From Phylloscopus collybita (Eukaryota > Chordata > Aves > Passeriformes > Phylloscopidae), in the NCBI GenBank assembly GCA_027886175.1, contig JAJNNQ010000142.1, positions 1 to 64,000 of the forward strand: 64,000 nucleotides of DNA. Reading direction: 5' to 3'. The position numbers and the translations under genes were made by a program. The notes under the pieces are model-generated. The model made no database searches. It saw only the letters and a list, made by a program, of their open reading frames with translations, and was not told the origin of the DNA. Position 1 is the stretch's first letter; every line of letters starts with the position of its first letter. This document shows positions 57,601-64,000 of this stretch, one piece after another.

Positions 57601-60600
57601 TAATGTAGGAAAAGCAGCGAGGAACCCAAATCCGGGCCTTTCAGGGGAAATTTGGGGGGCCAGGAACCCAAATTTGGTCCTTTCAGGGGAAATCTGGGGC
57701 CCAGGAACCCAAATCCGGGCCTTTCAGTGCAAATTTGGGGGCCAGGATCCCAAATTCAGGCCTTTCAGGGGAAATTTGGGGGGCTCAGAACCCATATTTG
57801 GGCCTTTCCGCAGAAATTTTAGGAGGCGAGGATCCCAAATTCGGGCCCTTTAGTGGAAATTCAGGATTCCCAGATCCCAAATTCCGGCCCTTTAGTGGAA
57901 ATTCGGGATTCCCAGATCCCAAATTCGGGCCTTTCAGTGGAAATTCGGGATTCCCGGATCCCAAATTCGGGCCCTTTAGTGGAAATTCGGGATTCCCAGA
58001 TCCCAAATTCCGGCCCTTTAGCGGAAATTTGGGATTCCCAGATCCCAAATTCTGGCCCTTTAGCGGAAATTCGGGATTCCCCTCCTCCCGGCCCGCGCCG
58101 GGGCTGCGGGCGCCGCGCTCCCCCCGCTCCCGGGGCGGCTCCAGCCTCATTAGCCGCGGGTTAATTGCGGCTCCGCGCGCCCCGCGCCCTTTGCACGCTC
58201 GGCAATTTCCCCGGCAAGCGGCGGGAGCCGAGCGGGTTGGTGAATTATTGATGGAGCGGCGAGATTCCCGGGAAAGCCGGGGAGGGGAAGGGCCTGGAGC
58301 GGGGTTGGGATGCGGTTCCCGCTGCCGGTGACGGATCGGGAGCCGCCCAAATCCCCAAATTCGGCGTTGTTCCCCAAAATCCCATCGCGGGGACATCGCT
58401 GGGGACATCCCACCGGGGCCTTTCTCGGCTGCGTTTCCCAGGAATGAATTCCCGGGAATGCGGGGTTTTGGAGCCTGTTCTCATTCCCGGGGAGGATCAG
58501 GAGGTGTTGGGGTGTTGTTCCCCAAAATTCCATCGCGGGGACATCTCTGGGGGAGCAGGAACATCCCGCCGGGGCCTTTCCCGGCCGCGTTTCCCAGGAA
58601 TGAATTCCCAGGAATTCATTCAGGAATCCCTGATGGAGAAACCTGAGAAGATGGGGATGGGGAGAGGGATCCTGAAATGGAGAGCCCTGGGGGTGGTAGG
58701 GATGGAGAAAGAGATCCTCAGTGGAGAGCCCTGGGGAGATGGGGATGGGGAGAGAGATCCCTGATGGAGAAACTGGAGAAGATGGAGATGGGGATGGGGA
58801 TCCTCGATGGAGAGCCTTGGGGGGATGGAGAGAGGGATCCCTGATGGAGGAACCCAGGGAGATGAAGATTGGAATGGTGATCCCTGATGGAGAAACCTGA
58901 GAAGATGGAGATGGGAGAGGAATCCTCGATGGAGGAACCCAGGGAGATGGGGAGAGGGATCCTCGATGGAGAGCCCTGGGGAGATGGGGATGGGGATGGA
59001 GATGATGGAGATGGAGATGGGAATGGAGATGGAGATGGGGAGAGGGATCCTCAAATGGATCAGCCTGGGGGTGATGGGAGTGGAGAGAGGGATCCCCAAT
59101 GGAGAGCCCTGGGGAGATGGGGAGAGGAGAGAGATCCCTGACGGAGAAACCGGAGAAGATGGAGATGGGAGTGGGATCCTCGATGGAAAAACCTGGGAAG
59201 ATGGGGGTGGGGATCATCAATGGAGCAGCCTGGGGAGATGGGGATGGGAAGAGGGATCCTCGATGGAGGAACCTGTGGAGATGGAGATTGGAATGGGGAT
59301 CCCTGATGGAGAAACCTGGGGAGATGGGGACGGGAATCCTCAATGGAGAGCCCTGGGGGGATGGGGATGGCCCAGTGGAGGTGGGTGAGGGAGATGGGGA
59401 CGAGCAGAGGGATCCCAAGTGGAGCACCCTGGGGGGGATGGAGATCGGGAAGGGGCTCCTCAGATGGAGCACCCTGGGTTCTGAGCCCCCCTTGGAGCCT
59501 GTTCTCATTCCCGGGGAGGATCAGGAGCTCTTGGGGTGTTGTTCCCCAAAATCCCATCGCGGGGTCATCGCTGGGGGAGTGGGGACATCCCGCGGGGGCC
59601 TTTCCCAGCTGCATTTCCCAGGAATGAATTCCCAGGAATGCGGGGTTTGGAGCCTGTTCTCATTCCGGGAGCTCTCTCGGGGGCGTTGTCCCCAAATCAG
59701 GGCCGGGCACAGCCCAGCCCCGCAGCCCAGCGGGGCTCCTTCCCTCCCCGAATTCCCGGGAATGTCGCTGGGCTCGGGGCAAACCCTCCTGGCTTCGCTC
59801 CCCGCCTGGTTTTCCATGCTCGGGGCGGGGTTTGTGATTCCCGAATTCCACAGGAAAAATGCTGCGGCATTTTTTTGGGACCGTGATAACTCCGGGAGGC
59901 TTTTGCTGGAAAAGCTGGAATTCCCGTGGTTAACTCCCGGAATTCCCGCTGTTAATTCCCAGAATTCCCGGGGTTAATTCCCGGCGTTAACTTCCAGAAT
60001 TTCCGGGGTTAATTCCCGGAACTCCTGGGGTTAATTCCCGGAATTCCCGGGGTTAATTCCCGGGGTTAACTCCCGGAATTCTCGGGGTTAACTCCCAGAA
60101 TTTCCGGGGTTAATTCCCGGAACTCCTGGGGTTAATTCCCGGAATTCACGCGGTTAATTCCCGGGGTTAATTCCCGGAATTCCTGCTGTCCCCAGCACTG
60201 GGGCAGGTCAGGAGGAAAGAGGAATGGGCACCCCGGGGAATTTAGGTGGAAATCCAAGGAAATTCGGGTGAAAATCCCAGGGAATTCAGATGAAAATCCC
60301 AGGGAATTCAGGTGGAAATCCCAGGGAATTCAGGTGAAAATCCCAGGGAATTCAGGTGGAAATCCCAGGAGGTTCAGGTGAAAATCCCAGGAGGTTCAGG
60401 TGAAAATCCCAGGGAATTCAGGTGAAAATCCCAGGGAATTCAGGTGGAAGTCCCAGGAAGTTCGGGTGAACACCCCAAGGAGCTCAGACGGGCACCTCAG
60501 ACTCTGCAGCCCCAAATCCACCTCGGTTTGTGCCAAAATCTCCTGGGCTGGCAGCAGAGACCCCTGCCCGTGGGAGGAGGGAGGGGTTGGGGTGAGAGTT

Positions 60601-62041
60601 TTAAAGCCCCTTTCCATCCCAAAGCGGGCTGGGAATTCTGGAATTCTGCGGGAATTCTGCTCCAGAGGGTGGAGAAAATTCCCCGAACCGCCCCCAAATC
60701 CCCTTCAGCTCCCGCCCTGGGGCAGCAGCCCCGAGCTGAGCTCTGGGGGAGCTGCTGGGAGAGGGGCGCTGGGGACCCTCAGAGCATCCCTGAGCCCCTC
60801 GGAATCCTTTTGGGCATTCCTGTGTCCCTTTGGAGCATTCCTGAGTCCCTTTGGAGCATTCCTGAGTCCCTTTAGAATCCTTTGAAACATTCCCAGTGCC
60901 CCTTGGAATATCCCTGAGCCCTTTGGAATCCCCTGGAGCATTCCCTGTGTCCCTTTGGAGCATCCCTGAGCCCTTTGGAATTATCTGGAGCATTCCCTGT
61001 GTCCTGAGAACATTCCCGAGCCCTTTGGAATGATCTGGAACATTCCCAGTGTCCCTTTGAAACATTCCCAGTGCCCCTTGGAATATCCCTGAGCCCCTTG
61101 GAATTATCTGGAGCATCCCCTGTGTCCCTTGGAACATTTGGGGTTATTTGGAGCGTTCCCTGCGTCCCTTTGGAGCATCCTTGAGTCCCTTTGGAATCCT
61201 TTGGGGCATCCCCTGTGTCCCTCTGGAATTATCAGGAGCATCCCCTGTGTCCCTTTGGAATCCCCTGGAGCATTCCCAGTGTCCCTTTGGAGCATTCCCA
61301 GTGTCCCTTTGGAATCCTTTGGAGCATTCCCAGTGTCCCTTGGAATATCCCTGAGCCCTTTGGAGCATCCCTGAGCCCCTTTGGAATTGTTTGGAGCATT
61401 CCCTGTGTCCCTTTGGAGCATCCTTGAGTCCCTTTGGAATCCTTTGGGGCATCCCCTGTGTCCCTTAGAACATTCCTGAGCCCTTTGGAATTCCCTGGAC
61501 CATTCCCAGTGCCCCTTGGAATATCCCGGAGCCTTTTGGAATCCCCCGGAGCATTTCCTGTGTCCCTTTGGAATCCCTTGGAGCATTCCCAGTGTCCCTT
61601 GGAACATTTGGAATCCCTTGGAGCATCCCCTGTGTCCCTTTGGAGCATTCCCAGTGTCCCTTGGAATATCCCTGAGCCCTTTGGAGCAACCCTGAGCCCT
61701 TTGGAATTGTTTGGAGCATTCCCAGTGTCCCTTTAGAGCATTCCCAGTGTCCCTTTGGAGCATTCCCAGTGTCCCTTTGGGACCCTTTGGAGCATTCCCA
61801 GTGCCTGGAAATCATTTTTCTTTGGAGGGGAGGGGGCGATGCCCGTGCCTGGCCGGGATTATTCACCGCCGGCTTTAATTCGCTTTTCTCTCTCTCTCTT
61901 TTCCTTTTTTTTTTTTTTTTCCCCTTTTTTTCCCGCTCCCTTTTCCTCCCGCGGAAGGAGAGGAGTTTTACGAAGCCTCCCCGTACGAGCCGCTCACCTC
62001 CCGCCTCTCTGACATATTCAGACTCGCTTCAATTTTCTCAG
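45631..62041 (+). CDS. GFRA2: GFRA2, GDNF family receptor alpha-2 (first three coding exons, partial)
   Basis: Exons 45631-45670, 55033-55356 and 61958-62041 join in phase to encode the signal peptide, Cys-rich domain 1 and the linker to domain 2 (residues 1-149 plus a split codon). GFRA2 is a GPI-anchored extracellular receptor that binds neurturin and presents it to RET. The peptide MILANAFCIVLFL, VDCVRANELC, YRTLRQCLAGRDRNTMLANK and EFYEASPYEP are near-identical to human GFRA2 and differ from GFRA1, 3 and 4. Domain 1 has eight Cys (43, 50, 56, 66, 81, 96, 98, 108). Domains 2 and 3 and the GPI signal lie beyond the right edge. Exons 2 and 3 are both phase 1-1. The human NCS glycosylation sequon in domain 1 reads SCS here (residues 55-57). 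The intron lengths (9.4 and 6.6 kb) are mostly tandem repeats. Confidence 0.95.
46500..46890. repeat. GGGACA-type array (GFRA2 intron 1)
   Basis: GGGACAGG/GGGACAAG/GGGACGAG units of 6-9 bp. Confidence 0.93.
47400..47570. repeat. Short minisatellite (TCCTGGGTGTCCCCAGT)
   Basis: About eight degenerate units of 18-25 bp. The surrounding 46900-48720 is otherwise unique intronic sequence with an A-rich run at 48418-48450 and a (CTCCTG)n stretch at 48250-48290. Confidence 0.8.
48735..49830. repeat. 30-bp tandem repeat (GAGCTCTGGAATGGTTCTCC)
   Basis: About thirty-six units across 1.1 kb of GFRA2 intron 1. An AGCCCAACATGGCTTCCCA block recurs at 49073 and 49301, so a segment of the array has been duplicated. 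The unit is a multiple of three, hence open frames on both strands. Confidence 0.95.
49830..50335. other. Unique sequence in GFRA2 intron 1, nothing recognised
   Basis: No conserved exon is visible. There is a short GGGATCTGT triplication near 50200. Confidence 0.4.
50335..50860. repeat. 19-bp tandem repeat (GGGCCAGGGATCTGCTCCA)
   Basis: About twenty-seven units with AACCTGCTCCA and CACCTGCTCCA variants; the latter contain E-boxes (CACCTG). Confidence 0.95.
50860..51375. other. Unique GC-rich sequence in GFRA2 intron 1, nothing recognised
   Basis: Short GC-rich open frames without homology or splice context. Confidence 0.4.
51375..51830. repeat. GGGACAGGGACGGGAGG array
   Basis: Purine-rich units of 11-17 bp, related in composition to the 46500 array but with GGAGG inserts. 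Confidence 0.93.
52010..52395. repeat. 28-bp tandem repeat (GAGCAGGGAATTGGGATGGG)
   Basis: About fourteen units; the second half (CCCGGAGT or CTCGGAGT) varies. Confidence 0.94.
52745..52950. repeat. 32-bp tandem repeat (GGGATGAGGCAGCCACTGGG)
   Basis: Six units ending AATTCCATCCCA. Confidence 0.94.
53010..53290. repeat. Degenerate repeat (CCCCTTCCAGCCCAGACAAT)
   Basis: Several 50-70 bp units, then five short GATTCCCAGACAATTCC units at 53220-53285. Confidence 0.8.
53680..54905. repeat. About 27-36 bp minisatellite (GGTGCTCCAGGAGCTGAGG)
   Basis: About forty mixed units (GAGGGAGGGTGATCC, GTTGTTCCAGGAGCTGAGG, CCCCTGTGGGGTGGGTG) end about 130 bp before GFRA2 exon 2. Confidence 0.92.
54950..55030 (+). 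repeat. (CCCTCT)n forming the exon 2 polypyrimidine tract
   Basis: A hexamer microsatellite of about twelve units directly precedes the exon 2 acceptor and serves as its polypyrimidine tract; its length probably varies between individuals. Confidence 0.9.
55033..55356 (+). CDS. GFRA2: GFRA2 exon 2 (Cys-rich domain 1)
   Basis: A CCCTCT-repeat polypyrimidine tract and acceptor CTCCCAG precede this 324-nt exon, which ends at donor GTAACG. It encodes D14-E121, beginning D-E-A-L-R-S-L-A. A Gly/Pro-rich N-terminal stretch (residues 22-36) is three residues longer than in human. All eight domain-1 cysteines are present. Its length is a multiple of three and both edges are phase 1, so skipping keeps the frame. 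Confidence 0.95.
55430..56720. repeat. About 43-50 bp minisatellite in GFRA2 intron 2, copy A
   Basis: Units contain GATGGAGATGGGGATGGGGA and CCTGATGGAGAAACCTGGGG. Its right part is homologous to 58620-59470. Confidence 0.92.
56780..57095. repeat. About 22-bp repeat (AATCCCAGGGAATTCAGGTG), copy A
   Basis: Thirteen or so units; the same repeat with the same right flank recurs at 60240-60465. Confidence 0.94.
57460..57580. other. Unique island with TTAATTG and CATTAGC motifs
   Basis: GGCCTTAATTGCTTTC and CCCTCATTAGCAGCC lie in unique sequence of GFRA2 intron 2. Candidate intronic regulatory element. Confidence 0.3.
57600..58085. repeat. About 43-bp minisatellite (CCCAAATTCGGGCCTTTCAG)
   Basis: About eleven units; the left ones carry GGGGAAATTTGGGG, the right ones GTGGAAATTCGGGATTCC. 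Confidence 0.93.
58085..58275. other. Unique CpG-rich island with ATTA motifs
   Basis: CCTCATTAGCCGCGGGTTAA, GGTGAATTATTGATGGAG and CGGCAATTTCCCC sit in a GC-rich unique stretch within GFRA2 intron 2; candidate alternative promoter or enhancer. Confidence 0.35.
58620..59475. repeat. Minisatellite in GFRA2 intron 2, copy B
   Basis: Homologous to the right part of 55430-56720, including the unusual end GGAGGTGGGTGAGGGAGATG and GGAGATCGGGAAGGGGCTCC (56574 and 59374). Confidence 0.92.
59925..60185. repeat. About 20-bp repeat (GGGGTTAATTCCCGGAATTC)
   Basis: About twelve units rich in GTTAATTCCCGG; present only in copy B of the local duplication. Confidence 0.93.
60240..60465. repeat. About 22-bp repeat (AATCCCAGGGAATTCAGGTG), copy B
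   Basis: Nine or so units, followed by about 200 bp that match 57090-57275 almost base for base. Confidence 0.94.
60780..61812. repeat. About 30-bp minisatellite left of GFRA2 exon 3 (CCCTTTGGAGCATTCCCAGT)
   Basis: About thirty-four units mixing CCCTTTGGAATCC, GGAGCATCCCTGAGCC and GGAGCATTCCCAGTGTC. The same family resumes at 62950 on the other side of exon 3. Confidence 0.94.
61958..62041 (+). CDS. GFRA2: GFRA2 exon 3 (linker to domain 2)
   Basis: An 84-nt exon encoding G-E-E-F-Y-E-A-S-P-Y-E-P-L-T-S-R then LSDIFRLASIFS, identical in most positions to human GFRA2. The polypyrimidine tract (61885-61950) is very strong, while the acceptor itself is AAG rather than CAG and the donor is GTAATA, so recognition may lean on the tract. 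The exon is phase 1 at both ends. Confidence 0.95.
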
Positions 62042-62229
62042 GTAATAAAAGCAGCCCCGTGTTTTATCTGCCTCTCCCGCCGGCGCCGAGCTGCTCCCGG
62101 CCGCGGGAATCCTCCCCCTCCCCTCCCCTCCCCTCCCCCGGGCTGCCTCCCTGCCTCCCCCAGACTCTCCCTCCCTCCCGTTTTTCCCAAATTTTGGGGT
62201 CCCGAGTGTCAATTTGGGGGGTTTGGTGC

Positions 62230-62512
62230 TTTTTTTATTTTCTTTAAAATTTATTTTTTTTTATTTTATTTCCTATTTTTTAATTTTTTAATTTTTTAAT
62301 TTTTTATTATTTATCTTTTTATTATTTTAATTTTAATTTTTTAATTCTTTAATTTTTTAATTTTATTTTTTTATTTTTTATTTATTTTTTATTTATTTTT
62401 TTATTATTTATTTTTTTATTATTTATTTTTTTATTATTTAAATTTTAATTTTTTAATTTTTTAATTATTTTATTTTATTTTATTTTTTATTTTTTATTTT
62501 TTATTTTTTTGG
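62230..62512. repeat. AT-rich low-complexity tract (TTTTTTATTTA)
   Basis: About 280 bp of T/A with ATTT units, directly in GFRA2 intron 3; a T-run of about 38 follows at 62611-62648. Confidence 0.9.
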
Positions 62513-62611
62513 GGGGGTGGATTCGGGCTGCCTCCCTCGCTCCTCCAACCTCTCCCTCCTATTTTTCCCAAATTTTAGGGTCCTGAGCATCATTTTGGGG
62601 GGGGGTTGGTA

Positions 62612-62649
<38 letters not shown>

Positions 62650-62949
62650 GGAGGGTGGATTCTCTCCATTTCGGATCATCCCAGGCCGAGATTTAGGATT
62701 TTTCACCTCTCGGCCCCAGACTGCCTCCAGCCTGGGGTTGATGTAAAACTGCTGGAAAAGCTGGAAAATTCCCGGAATTCCCTGGATTCGTGCTGCCCCC
62801 CCGGGATCCCTCCCAGCGGGGATTCCCCGTGTCCCGGGGGATTTGGGAGCCTCGGGACCGGGAGGGGCTGAGGGGGGACCCCCCCCTGCTGTGCCCACCC
62901 TGGGGCGGCAGCGCCGAGCGGAGCCCTGGGGAGCTGCTGGGAGGGGGGT

Positions 62950-64000
62950 GCTGGGACCCTTGGAGCATCTCCTGTGTCCCTTGGAGCATCCCTGAGCCCT
63001 TTGGAACATCCCTGAGCCCCTTTGGAACATCCCTGAGCCCCCTTGGAACATCCCTGAGCCCCCTTGGAACATCCCTGAGCCCTTTGGAGCATCCCTGAGC
63101 CCCTTGGAGCATCCCTGAATCCCTTGGAACATCCCTGAGCCCCCTTGGAGCATCCCTGAGCCCCCTTGGAGCATCCCTGAGCCCCCTTGGAACATCCCTG
63201 AGCCCCCTTGGAGCATCCCTGAGCCCCCTTGGAACATCCCTGAGCCCCCTTGGAGCATCCCTGAGCCCTTTGGAACATCCCTGAGCCCCCTTGGAACATC
63301 CCTGAGCCCTTTGGAGCATCCCTGAGCCCCCTTGGAGCATCCCTGAGCCACCTTGGAGCAAATCCTGTGTCCCTTGGAATATCCCTGAGTCGCTTGGATC
63401 ATCCCTGAGTCCTTTGGAATTATTTGGAGCATTCCCTGTCTCCCTTTGGAGCATCCTTGAGTCCCTTTGGAGCATCCCTGAGCCCCTTTGGGATCCCCTG
63501 AACCATTCCCAGTGTCCCTTGGAATATCCCTGAGTTCCTTTGGAAACCTTTGGAGCATCCCCTGTGTCCCTTTGGAGCATCTCTATGTCCCTTAGAACAT
63601 CCCTGAGTCCTTTGGAACCATTTGGAGCATCCCCAGTGTCCCTTGGAACATCCCTGAGCCCCTTTGGAATCCCCTGGAACATCCCAATCTCCCCTGGAGC
63701 ATCCCATGTGTCCCTTTGGAGCATCCCTGAGCCCCTTGGGAATCCTTTGAAACATTCCCAGTGTCCCTTGAAATATCCCTGAGTTCCTTTGGAAACCTTT
63801 GGAGCATCCCCTGTGTCCCCTTCGGAGCATTCCCAGTGTCCCTTCGGAACATCCCTGAGCCTTTTGGAGCATCCTTGCGTCCCTTTGGAATCCCCTGGAG
63901 CATTCCCTGTGCCCCTTTGGAACATCCCTGAGCCCCTTGGGAATCCTTTGGAGGATCCCTGCATCCCTTGGAGCATCCCCTGTGTCCCTTTGGAGCATCC
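62950..64000. repeat. About 27-32 bp minisatellite right of GFRA2 exon 3 (GGAGCATCCCTGAGCCCC)
   Basis: Same family as 60780-61812. The part at 62970-63350 is very homogeneous (recently expanded), and the rest is mixed. It continues past the window edge. Confidence 0.94.

Overview
This is a vertebrate nuclear window, very probably from a bird and most likely from a GC-rich microchromosome; no cellular organelle, bacterial or viral genome features are present. Three genes are recognised from their conserved peptides and splice sites: the first coding exon of XPO7 (exportin-7, minus strand), a complete five-exon DOK2 (docking protein 2, plus strand), and the first three coding exons of GFRA2 (GDNF-family receptor alpha-2, the neurturin co-receptor, plus strand, running off the right edge). 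The order and orientation, XPO7 (-) / DOK2 (+) / GFRA2 (+), is that of human 8p21.3. The bird assignment rests on this synteny (to my knowledge on a microchromosome in chicken), on compact GC-rich genes with Ala/Gly/Pro/Arg-rich coding, and on short solo-LTR-like elements of avian type; it is an inference.

Layout. 1-4547 is the start of XPO7 intron 1, filled by two minisatellite blocks and G/T-rich arrays. 4100-5060 is a CpG island carrying the XPO7 start codon inside a YY1-like element, plus a palindromic CRE and GC/CACC boxes. 5130-7880 is the XPO7-DOK2 intergenic spacer, almost wholly an 8-bp array followed by a roughly 20-bp array that stops just short of the DOK2 5' region. 8053-15413 is DOK2 (PH domain in exons 1-2, PTB domain in exons 4-5, tyrosine-rich tail in exon 5); each of its four introns is largely minisatellite. 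15414-45630 is the DOK2-GFRA2 intergenic region: many unrelated tandem arrays, a cluster of LTR-like elements at 20.1-28.3 kb, and short non-repetitive islands rich in ATTA-type and E-box motifs that look like candidate cis-regulatory elements. 44560-46300 is the GFRA2 CpG island and first exon. 45671-64000 holds GFRA2 introns 1-3 with exons 2 and 3, again packed with arrays and with a nested local duplication at 55.9-60.7 kb.

Adding up the blocks by hand, about 36 kb of 64 kb (over half) is tandemly repeated, from some 45 distinct array families with units of about 5 to 134 bp. The very long open frames that appear in these arrays are by-products of repeat units lacking stops and are not genes. 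I did not find a new protein-coding system. The most interesting aspects are the repeat architecture around conserved exons (exons bracketed by arrays of one family, arrays abutting splice donors, promoters separated by an 8-bp array), a tail-to-tail LTR pair, a nested duplication, and the candidate regulatory islands. DOK2 (a haematopoietic adaptor that recruits RasGAP), XPO7 (nuclear transport receptor) and GFRA2 (GPI-anchored RET co-receptor) do not act in one pathway; they are neighbours through conserved synteny.
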